From assembly GCA_041581055.1 (NCBI GenBank), contig JBFGCT010000030.1:1-28986 (forward strand): a stretch of 28,986 nucleotides of DNA. Reading direction: 5' to 3'. The notes under the pieces were generated by a model. That model searched no databases and was not told the origin of the DNA. It was given only the letters and a program-made list of their open reading frames with translations. Positions 22,883 to 28,986 of the stretch are shown here, piece after piece (positions within the stretch are counted from its first letter, which is position 1; every line of letters begins with the position of its first letter). Source of the stretch: JBFGCT01 sp041581055 (GTDB lineage Bacteria; Actinomycetota; Acidimicrobiia; Acidimicrobiales; Ilumatobacteraceae). The translations under genes and the position numbers were made by a program.

Positions 22883-25275
22883 CGCAGCGCTCGACTCGGC
22901 GGGAGCCGGCTCGCCCGGCGCAGCGGCAGGTGGAGCACCATCAACGCGAGGAGCAGCGTGACGACGAGTGCCAGCACGATCGGCCACAGCGGGTACCGCA
23001 GGACGAACGCGACGTCGAACGAGTCGCTGAGCGACTTGATGATGATCCGGCCGATCGCGTACCCGACGACGATCCCGGTCGACCAGCCGAGGAGGACGAG
23101 TGCGACCGCCTCGGCGCGGAACACGCGGCGGATGTCGCGGGAGCGGGCGCCGATGCTCCGGAGGATCCCGATCTCCCGAGTTCGCTCGACGACGTTGGTC
23201 GTCATCGACGAGACGAGTCCGACCATGCCCATCAGCACGATCAGCGAGCCGAGGCCGAGGATCAGGGCGATGATCGTGCGGTCCTCGCGGCGGTCCGCCT
23301 CGCGCTCGACGTAGCGCAGGTCGGCTTCGAACGCGTAGCCGGTCCGTTCGAGCTCGTCGTGAATCGACGTTGCGACCCGGTCGATGTCGCCGGTGTCGCG
23401 CGATGTCGTGGTGACCCAGTACCAGGTCGGTTCGGCGCGGCGCTCGATCGAGAGGATCGTGTCGATCGGGACGAAGAGCGCTTGGCCGTCGCCGACCATC
23501 GTCGTGTCGATCCCGACGATCTCGAGATCGATGGGGCCGGCCTGCGTCTCCGCCCGGACGGTGTCGCCGACTTCGATGCCGTGGATGCGGGCGAGCGCCG
23601 GTCCGATGACGGCGACACGGGCGGTGCGACCGTTCTCGTCGGCGGTGAACCAGCGGCCGTCACTCAGCTCGAAGCGGTAGACCGGATCGGGCGGGAGGCC
23701 CCAGGCGAAGGTGTCGGTGTCGCCGACGAGCGCTTGCGCGTACACGATCGGCTGGACGCGGTCGACCCCGTCGACGTCGGCGACGAGCCCGGCGGCCCGG
23801 TAGTCGAGCGGCTTCCCCCGGCCCGATGTGTAGAGCGAGATGTCGCCGCCCTCGGCGGAGCGGCTCTGCTCGCTGATCTCGACGACGGTGATCAACGCGC
23901 CGGCGAACCCGAGCATCGTCCCGACAGCGAGGGCGACCTGCAGTTGGATGGCGACGCTCCGGGTCTTCCGGCGCGCGGCAGCCCGCAGGCCGAGCTGGGT
24001 GGTGCGCGGCAACCGGTCGGCCCGGGCGAGGAGCCGATCGACCCGGGAGTCGCCGAACGACGTGTCGGCGCCCGATTGGTCGAATCCCTCCCGAACGCTG
24101 CCGCGCGTCCCGCGGAGCAGCGCCGGCATCGACGCCAGGAGCGTGACCCCCATCCCGACCGCGAGCGCGAGCCCGATCCCGAACCGGCTGACCGTCCAGC
24201 CGGGTGTCACGCCCATCAACCCGCCGAAGTAGTTGAACAGGAGGTTGACCGCGGTCAGCCCGATCGCCGTGCCGAGCACCGTCCCGCTGGAGCCGAGGAA
24301 CGCGCCGGTCGTCAGATAGCTGCCGACGATCCGCCGCCGTCGTCCCCCGACGGCCTTCATGATGGCGATCTCCCTGCCCTGCTCGCGCACGAGCGTGGTC
24401 ATCGTCGACGACACGAGCACGATCGCCGAGAACAGCGCCATCCCGGCGAGCACCCAGAACACGACGAGGAAGTTGTCGAAGTCCTCCTCGCCCGGCCACT
24501 GACCGTCGGGCCGAACCTCGACGAGCGCGTTGTACTGGACCGAGGGCTTCAGCCCGGCGAGTTGGCCGCGAAGCGAGTCGGTGGTCGCGGTGAGCGCGGC
24601 GTCGCCTCGGTCCTCGACACCGAATTCGACCTGGGTGAACACCTCGGGGTAGCCGGCGAGCTCCCAGACGACCTCGACCGGGACGTAGAGGACCGGGATC
24701 CACTCCGACGAGTTCTCGCTGAAGTACACCGAACCGCCCTCGCCGGTGATCGAGACCGGCTCGAACCGTGAGCGTGACGAGCGGATGGTGACCGTCTCGC
24801 CGACCGCGCCGGCGCCTTGGGAGTTGCGGGCGTTGACCGGGTCGGTCAGCGCCTCGAGGCCAGCCCCGCCGGCCGCCGGTGCGCGACCGCTGTCGACGGC
24901 GACGACGTTGACCCGTTGGTCAGCGAAGTCCCTGACACCGACGAGCCAGACGTCTTGGGTCCGGTCACCGACAACCATCTCGGTGACGTAGGTGGCCCGA
25001 ACGTCGAGGCGCTCGACGTTCGAGGTGTCCCGGAGGGTCGCCAGCTCGTCTTCGTCGAGCCGCACACCGTCCGGGAACAGGATCGCGTCGTGGAGGCGAT
25101 CCGCCTCGACCCGTTCGTTCATCGTCGCGTCGAAGTCGTACGGGGCGGCGAACAACCACGCGCCGACGACCGCGAACGCGAGGACGACGATCGTCAGCGC
25201 GGCCCGCACCGGATGGCGTGTCAGCTGACGCCACGAGAAGCGGGTGAGCGCCGAGGGCTGACGGACAAGGGTCAT
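22873..25275 (-). CDS. MacB/FtsX-family ABC transporter permease, two FtsX domains
   Basis: Membrane subunit of a mechanotransmission-type ABC system, 800 residues. N-terminal helix (about 26-45), a large extracytoplasmic domain (about 50-265), three helices with the first FtsX domain (about 270-390; LVREQGREIAIMKAVGG), a linker with LGLRAAARRKTRSVA, a fourth helix near 440, a second extracytoplasmic domain, then FtsX domain 2 (about 675-800; VERTREIGILRSIGARSRDI) ending SRALRYE. Two cytoplasmic REI-x-K/R-x-GG/A motifs mark the ATPase contacts. Starts ATG 25275, four bases into the ATPase stop. Such systems move lipoproteins, peptides or drive envelope remodelling; the cargo is unknown, though lipoprotein genes flank both sides. 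Confidence 0.92.
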   Translation of the reverse strand: MTLVRQPSALTRFSWRQLTRHPVRAALTIVVLAFAVVGAWLFAAPYDFDATMNERVEADRLHDAILFPDGVRLDEDELATLRDTSNVERLDVRATYVTEMVVGDRTQDVWLVGVRDFADQRVNVVAVDSGRAPAAGGAGLEALTDPVNARNSQGAGAVGETVTIRSSRSRFEPVSITGEGGSVYFSENSSEWIPVLYVPVEVVWELAGYPEVFTQVEFGVEDRGDAALTATTDSLRGQLAGLKPSVQYNALVEVRPDGQWPGEEDFDNFLVVFWVLAGMALFSAIVLVSSTMTTLVREQGREIAIMKAVGGRRRRIVGSYLTTGAFLGSSGTVLGTAIGLTAVNLLFNYFGGLMGVTPGWTVSRFGIGLALAVGMGVTLLASMPALLRGTRGSVREGFDQSGADTSFGDSRVDRLLARADRLPRTTQLGLRAAARRKTRSVAIQLQVALAVGTMLGFAGALITVVEISEQSRSAEGGDISLYTSGRGKPLDYRAAGLVADVDGVDRVQPIVYAQALVGDTDTFAWGLPPDPVYRFELSDGRWFTADENGRTARVAVIGPALARIHGIEVGDTVRAETQAGPIDLEIVGIDTTMVGDGQALFVPIDTILSIERRAEPTWYWVTTTSRDTGDIDRVATSIHDELERTGYAFEADLRYVEREADRREDRTIIALILGLGSLIVLMGMVGLVSSMTTNVVERTREIGILRSIGARSRDIRRVFRAEAVALVLLGWSTGIVVGYAIGRIIIKSLSDSFDVAFVLRYPLWPIVLALVVTLLLALMVLHLPLRRASRLPPSRALRYE

Positions 25276-26003
25276 CGCCCGTCGTCCACCACGATGCCGT
25301 CGCGGATGGTGACGGTGCGGCCCGCCCGCGTCGTCAGCGTCGGGTCGTGGGTGACGAAGACGACCGTCGTCCCGGCACGGTTGACGGCGTCGAGCACATC
25401 GAGCATCGCCGACGCCGTCTCGGTGTCGAGATTGCCGGTCGGCTCGTCGGCGACGAGCAGGAGCGGGTCGCAGGCGAGGGCTCGTGCGATGGCGACGCGC
25501 TGTTGCTCGCCGCCCGACAGCTCACCCGGGAAGTGATCGACACGGTCACCGAGGCCGACCAGGTCGAGCTTCGCGTGAGCGGCGATCGCCCGATCCGCGA
25601 CACTGCCCCGGTGAGCGAAGTCCATCGGCAGCATCGTGTTCTCGAGCGCGGTCAGGGTGGGGAGCAACTGGAAGAACTGGAACACGATGCCGACGTGTTC
25701 GCCCCGCCAGGCGGCCAGTTCGTCTTCGCTCATCTCGTCGAGTCGCCGGCCGCCGACGGTCGCCGAGCCTGTGGACGGTCGATCGATCCCCGTCATGATG
25801 TTGAGCAACGTGGACTTGCCACTGCCACTCGGCCCCGTGATGGCCAGCATCTCGCCCTCGTCGACATCGAGGTCGACGCCGCGCAAGGCCCGATACTCGA
25901 CGCGTCCGGAGCGATAGATCCGCTCTACGTCGCGCAGCGCGATCACGCGCTCGGCGCGGGCGGCAGCGGCGGTCGCCGGCGTGAGGTCCGCGTCGAGCTT
26001 CAC
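25272..26003 (-). CDS. ABC transporter ATP-binding protein (MacB/LolD type)
   Basis: ATPase partner of the FtsX-type permease, 243 residues. Walker A GPSGSGKST 57-65, Q-loop FQFFQLLP, signature LSGGE 162-166, Walker B LLLVADE 181-187 followed by the PTGNLD D-loop characteristic of the LolD/MacB/FtsE group, and switch His in FVTHDPT. Start: GTG 26003 has a GAGGGG ribosome site (26012-26017) with an 8-nt spacer; the longer forms from GTG 26012 or TTG 26042 lack suitable sites. The stop overlaps the permease ATG by four bases (ATGA), so the two are translated together. Confidence 0.93.
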   Translation of the reverse strand: MKLDADLTPATAAAARAERVIALRDVERIYRSGRVEYRALRGVDLDVDEGEMLAITGPSGSGKSTLLNIMTGIDRPSTGSATVGGRRLDEMSEDELAAWRGEHVGIVFQFFQLLPTLTALENTMLPMDFAHRGSVADRAIAAHAKLDLVGLGDRVDHFPGELSGGEQQRVAIARALACDPLLLVADEPTGNLDTETASAMLDVLDAVNRAGTTVVFVTHDPTLTTRAGRTVTIRDGIVVDDGR

Positions 26004-26011
26004 TGCAATCA

Positions 26012-26017
26012 CCCCTC
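26012..26017 (-). promoter_or_regulatory. Ribosome binding site deciding the ATPase start
   Basis: GAGGGG on the minus strand, eight bases before GTG 26003. It argues for the shorter ATPase over the in-frame GTG 26012, whose codon would overlap the site itself. Confidence 0.6.
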
Positions 26018-26097
26018 GGGCGCGATCATCTCGTTGCGCCAACTCCAGTGGGCACCCCGATCACCCGCCGACGCCAGTGCCGAACGTCAACAACCCG

Positions 26098-27627
26098 TCA
26101 GCGGGCGACCAGCTCGCCGAGCTGCGCGAGCGCGTACCACGTGCCCGCGGCCATGACGCCAAGGAGCTGTTCTTCGATGTGCGCGACGTCGTCGAGCGGG
26201 TTCTCGCCGACGAGGATCAGGTCCGCACGTTTGCCGACCGCGATCGTGCCGAAGTCGTCGTGACCAGTCATCGCCGCCACTACAGCCGACGCGTTCACCG
26301 TGCCGGTCAGGATCGCTTCGTACGGGGTGAGGCCGTGCGCGGTGAGCGTGGCGAGCTCGTCGTGGATCGTGGATCCCGGGACCAGGCCCATGTCGCCCGT
26401 GCCGGCGTCGGTGCCGAGCACCAGCGGCACATCGGCATCGTGCAGCGCTTCGAGCAGCGTCAAGATGATCGCGTACCGCACGGCCGAGATGTCCTCGTGG
26501 CCGGCGAACTGCACCTGGTGCTTCTCGACACCGGCCCCGAACTCGGCCATGTAGGGCGCGGGCATGTACGCCAGCTCGGGGCGCGCCAGGAAGGTGTCGG
26601 GGTGGATCAACTTCTCGACGATCAGTTCCGAGAGGAACACCGTGGTGGCCACCGGGACGTCCGCGCCGCGAAGCGCGTCGACGACCGTGCCGATCCGTTC
26701 CGCCATCAGCGCCTCGACGCCCGGCGACTGCAGCTCGGCTTCGGCTCGTTCGAAGATGTACGGCAGCCACCCGTCGATCCCGAGCTGCTCGGCGCTGCGA
26801 TCGAAGTCGACGAGCTCGAAGATCAACTCCTCGACGTGCGCGATCTCGTCCATGCCGGCGTCGATGACGCCATCGAGACCGACGGCGAATGGCACGTGCC
26901 CCACGGCATACCCCCCATGGTCCCGGACCGCTGCCATGGCCGCTTCGAATCCCTCGGGGCTGAGGAATGAGTACAGCTTGATGAAGTCGTACCCCTGCTT
27001 CAGCTGGTTCGCGACGACGGCGTCGAGGTCCGGCGCATCCTCGTAGATCGTCGGTCCCGCCGTGAAGATGGTCGGCCCCCGGCGTGTCCCCGCGGCGACC
27101 TCGTCCCGCCACGCGAGGACGTTGGGATCCCTGGCATTCAGGTTGCGAACCGTGGTCACACCGTTGGCCAGGAACAGGTCGAGGATCGGCACCGGCCAGA
27201 CGTCTTCGAGATGGACGTGCATGTCGGCCAGACCCGGCATGAGGTAGGTGCCCCGGCCGTCGACGACCGCGGCCCCATCCGGCACATCTATCCCGCCGAC
27301 CGGGCCGATCGCGGTGATGCGATCACCCTCGACCAAGACGGTCTGTTCCGGTAGCGCCGCAGCGGAGGTCATGGCAACGACAACGACGTCCACGAAGGCG
27401 GTGACCGGCACCGCGGTGGTCCTCGGCGGAACCGGTACTTCGGCCGTCGAAGCTGCAACGGTTGTGTGGGTGGTGGGTGCCGGGCGGACGCTGCTCGTGT
27501 CGCCCGGCCGGGAAGATGGCGTTGTCTCAGACGTCGGACCCGAGCTGGTCTGCCCGCAGGACGCGGCGATCAACGCGGCAAGACAACTCGCTGCGATCGC
27601 GGTCTTGGCCGAAGGCGACCGGAACAC
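26098..27627 (-). CDS. Amidohydrolase-family lipoprotein
   Basis: Extracytoplasmic metal hydrolase, 509 residues. Signal peptide with lipobox LIAASC (Cys24), a Thr/Ser/Pro linker to about 75, then the composite amidohydrolase fold: short beta domain (VVVVAMTSAAALPEQTVLVEGDRI), HxH metal ligands His137 and His139 in ADMHVHL, a likely bridging Lys in YDFIKLYS, His in GYAVGHVPF and EIAHVEEL, and Asp in VLGTDAGTG, closing with the IAVGKRADLILVGENPL strand. This is the imidazolonepropionase/prolidase-like branch of PF01979; the substrate is unknown. Start GTG 27627 is supported by GGGGAGG seven bases upstream; an in-frame TTG at 27651 has no such site. It precedes the ABC pair by a 94-bp gap and may be co-transcribed. 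Confidence 0.9.
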   Translation of the reverse strand: MFRSPSAKTAIAASCLAALIAASCGQTSSGPTSETTPSSRPGDTSSVRPAPTTHTTVAASTAEVPVPPRTTAVPVTAFVDVVVVAMTSAAALPEQTVLVEGDRITAIGPVGGIDVPDGAAVVDGRGTYLMPGLADMHVHLEDVWPVPILDLFLANGVTTVRNLNARDPNVLAWRDEVAAGTRRGPTIFTAGPTIYEDAPDLDAVVANQLKQGYDFIKLYSFLSPEGFEAAMAAVRDHGGYAVGHVPFAVGLDGVIDAGMDEIAHVEELIFELVDFDRSAEQLGIDGWLPYIFERAEAELQSPGVEALMAERIGTVVDALRGADVPVATTVFLSELIVEKLIHPDTFLARPELAYMPAPYMAEFGAGVEKHQVQFAGHEDISAVRYAIILTLLEALHDADVPLVLGTDAGTGDMGLVPGSTIHDELATLTAHGLTPYEAILTGTVNASAVVAAMTGHDDFGTIAVGKRADLILVGENPLDDVAHIEEQLLGVMAAGTWYALAQLGELVAR

Positions 27628-28004
27628 CGCGCAACCTCCCCGAGTCAGCAATCGTCTGCGTCGTTTCAGTCATCGCAGATGCTTCGTCAGCGCGCCAGAG
27701 GATCAAGTCCGAATCGCAGACGGCTCCGGCGGGATCCACGACGAGCACGCCGGGCGGTCGCGCCGTAGACCGCGTGTCCCTGTCCTCCCACGATCAAGGG
27801 GGAGTCACGCGGTCGCGCCGGGAACAGCGTGGAGTCTCGACGACTGCGGTCATGGCGGCTGAAGTGGGCAAACGCCCAGCAAGTCCCGCAAATTCAGCTT
27901 GCGCCCTCGGGAGGATTCGAACCTCCGCACACGGCTCCGGAGGCCAGTTCTCGCTGAGTGGCACTCGGCCGCGACGGCCGTTGCTCCCTTCGACGAGTTC
28001 GCAA
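27628..28004. other. 377-bp intergenic region holding a tRNA fragment
   Basis: Left part (27628-27894): leader of the amidohydrolase gene, no convincing gene on either strand; a minus-strand open frame at 27527-27748 lacks family resemblance and overlaps the lipoprotein gene. Right part carries the first tRNA-Arg 3' fragment (27895-27945). Confidence 0.5.
27895..27945 (-). repeat. tRNA-Arg(CCG) 3'-end fragment, copy 1 (attachment-site-like)
   Basis: Read on the minus strand it gives an anticodon arm GGC-CTCCGGA-GCC (anticodon CCG, Arg), a variable stretch, a perfect T-arm (GGAGG-TTCGAAT-CCTCC) and the 3' acceptor strand CGAGGGCG-CA. The D-arm and 5' acceptor half are missing, so it is not a functional tRNA gene. 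It matches 28646-28696 at 50 of 51 positions in the same orientation, as expected of att sites left by elements that integrate into a tRNA 3' end. Confidence 0.82.
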
Positions 28005-28403
28005 TCAGAGATGCAGCGTCGGAACGGGGAGGTTGGGTGTGGCGGCGAGCCTCATGTCGGTGGTGATCAGTGGGCATGCGAGGGCCTCGGCGAGTGCGAC
28101 GTAGCAGGCGTCCGCAAAGGCGATGTTGGCGCGCAGTTGCCAGGCGCGCTCACTCAGCCCTCTCACCGACACGCGTTTGAATCGGGTCCGGGCGAGTTCC
28201 GCGCGGGCGGTCGAGGTCGACTCGTTGTCGAGAGTCGACCGGAGCGACTACCGTCGCAGCACCGAATTCACTTCGACGTCGAAGATGCCGTCGGGTACCC
28301 AGAAGATCGCGCGCTTCGGTACAACTGTCGCAAGCTGGGTCCCAATGATCGTGTCGGCGAGGATCTCGACTCCGGCCGACGCGTCGAGCACTATGTCGGC
28401 CAC
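28005..28403 (-). pseudogene. VapC-like PIN-domain toxin interrupted by an amber codon
   Basis: From GTG 28403 the frame reads ADIVLDASAGVEILAD, a PIN N-terminus with its first acidic ligand (Asp7), then FDVEVNSVLRR with the second (Glu44), and at codon 52 a TAG (28248-28250). The same frame continues without further stops through LSERAWQLRANIAFADACY and ALACPLITTDMRLA, containing the remaining PIN acidic residues, to TGA at 28005-28007; total 132 codons, normal for VapC ribonucleases. The start overlaps the antitoxin gene end. A single C-to-T change (CAG to TAG) would explain it. Either toxin inactivation or a sequencing error. Confidence 0.8.
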
Positions 28404-28585
28404 AGGTCTCCATCACGCTCACACGCCTCGAGTGCTTCGGCCGCGGATTCGCCGACGTCGCTCCCTGGAGTGGCCATCACCCGTTCGAGCCACCCCTCGG
28501 TGCGCGCGGCGATCTCCTCGTCGGTCATGCCATCGTCCACGAGATCGACGATCGCCGGAGGCGTAGCGCTTGACGCGTCGCTCAT
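28391..28585 (-). CDS. VapB-like antitoxin
   Basis: Small acidic protein, 64 residues (MSDASSATPPAIVDLVDDGM...), with a helical TDEEIAARTEGWLERVMA segment and a C-terminal acidic stretch ending DLWPT, the part expected to mask the toxin. Identified mainly from position: it ends 13 bp inside a PIN-toxin gene in the standard antitoxin-toxin order. TAACCT lies seven bases before ATG 28585, suggesting leaderless transcription. The antitoxin family itself is not one I can name from sequence. Confidence 0.65.
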   Translation of the reverse strand: MSDASSATPPAIVDLVDDGMTDEEIAARTEGWLERVMATPGSDVGESAAEALEACERDGDLWPT

Positions 28586-28592
28586 CTGTCTC

Positions 28593-28598
28593 AGGTTA
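28593..28598 (-). promoter_or_regulatory. Putative -10 box of the antitoxin-toxin operon
   Basis: TAACCT on the minus strand, seven bases before ATG 28585; no ribosome site is visible, consistent with a leaderless mRNA. Confidence 0.4.
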
Positions 28599-28645
28599 CT
28601 GCGACGGGCCGAAGCTCGGACGAGGATCCACGCTGTCCAGCGCTC

Positions 28646-28696
28646 CAGCTTGCGCCCTCGGGAGTATTCGAACCTCCGCACACGGCTCCGGAGGCC
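28646..28696 (-). repeat. tRNA-Arg(CCG) 3'-end fragment, copy 2 (attachment-site-like)
   Basis: Same 51-bp sequence as 27895-27945 with one change (G to T at the second strand of the T-stem on the plus strand, which breaks one T-arm pair). The flanks differ: no D-arm here either. It stands 110 bp before the integrase start, the usual place for an attachment site. Confidence 0.82.
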
Positions 28697-28806
28697 GATG
28701 CTCGAACTGATTGTTTGCCCAGCTAGTGGTGCTTGCTGTGGGGGGGCTGTAACGTTCCTCCCGTGCTCCTCCCGCGAGTTTCGCCCTCCCGACGTGGTGA
28801 CCTGCG

Positions 28807-28986
28807 ATGAGCCGGCGCCGTCAGGACGTGCGCGTTTGGAACGTCCAAGACCGTAGGGGGAGTGGACGCAACGTTCAACCATGGGTGGTCCGCTGGGTGC
28901 TCGACGGGAAGCTGTTCAGCCGGTCGTTTCGGTCGCGTGCGCTCGCCGACCGCTACCGGGCGTCGGTGCTGCTCGCCCACGACGAC
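28807..28986 (+). CDS. Tyrosine-type site-specific integrase, N-terminal part (runs off window)
   Basis: From ATG 28807 the open frame gives 60 residues to the window edge without a stop: MSRRRQDVRVWNVQD, then QPWVVRWVLDGKLFSRSF and RSRALADRYRASVLLA. This is the DNA-arm-binding N-terminal domain (strands VRVW, VVRWVLDGK, SRSF, then a helix) shared by actinobacterial tyrosine recombinases that integrate at tRNA genes. The catalytic Arg/His/Tyr domain lies to the right of the window. Location next to a tRNA 3'-end repeat supports the call. Confidence 0.72.
   Translation, partial: MSRRRQDVRVWNVQDRRGSGRNVQPWVVRWVLDGKLFSRSFRSRALADRYRASVLLAHDD

Noticed and set aside
21949..24771. A 940-codon plus-strand open frame across the serine hydrolase and the permease gene
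   Set aside because: Arg/Asp/Gly-rich composition with no family sequence; it overlaps two well-supported genes and is a by-product of very high GC.
27895..27945. Functional tRNA-Arg gene
   Set aside because: Only the anticodon arm, T-arm and 3' acceptor strand are present; flanking bases cannot form a D-arm or 5' acceptor half. The same holds at 28646-28696.

Overview
The DNA is very GC-rich and uses GTG/TTG starts, leaderless-type promoters and lipoproteins with Asp/Gly/Ser/Thr-rich linkers. This fits a high-GC actinobacterium, most likely class Acidimicrobiia; that placement is an inference from style and recalled family resemblance, not from a marker gene.

Layout. 1-3143: an O6-alkylguanine-DNA alkyltransferase with an N-terminal 24-bp tandem repeat, an unknown protein, a lone sugar-ABC ATPase (UgpC/MsmK type) and a proline-rich membrane protein. 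3171-5161: a luciferase-like flavin monooxygenase and an aldo/keto reductase. 5286-11000: a CUT1 (AglEFG-like) sugar uptake operon (binding lipoprotein, unusually large AglF-like permease, AglG-like permease) with a LacI-family regulator; near-identical 14-bp operators overlap the -10 boxes of both the regulator and the binding-protein gene.

11046-16462 is the highlight: a nine-gene bacterial microcompartment operon, all on the minus strand with tight or overlapping junctions. Order of transcription: RpiB-like isomerase, DeoC aldolase, double-type BMC-T, BMC-H, BMC-P, CoA-acylating aldehyde dehydrogenase, single-type BMC-T, BMC-P, BMC-P. All three enzymes have N-terminal amphipathic extensions that look like encapsulation peptides. 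The logical core is cleavage of a deoxypentose phosphate to acetaldehyde inside the shell and oxidation to acetyl-CoA. It resembles the predicted 'sugar-phosphate-utilising' BMC class, and the shell set recalls that of Haliangium ochraceum. No phosphotransacylase, alcohol dehydrogenase, kinase or mutase is encoded here.

16629-19910: a secreted propeller-like protein with a long Ser/Thr tail, then a FemAB/BioF2-type acyltransferase gene broken by two +1 shifts. 19949-20086 holds only the C-terminal end of an amidinotransferase. 20195-27627: a lipoprotein with two serine-hydrolase (beta-lactamase-fold) domains, a MacB/FtsX-type ABC exporter pair and an amidohydrolase lipoprotein.

27628-28986 is a mobile-element junction: two near-identical 51-bp copies of the 3' end of a tRNA-Arg(CCG) gene flank a VapB-like antitoxin and a VapC-like PIN toxin interrupted by an amber codon, and the 5' end of a tyrosine integrase runs off the right edge.
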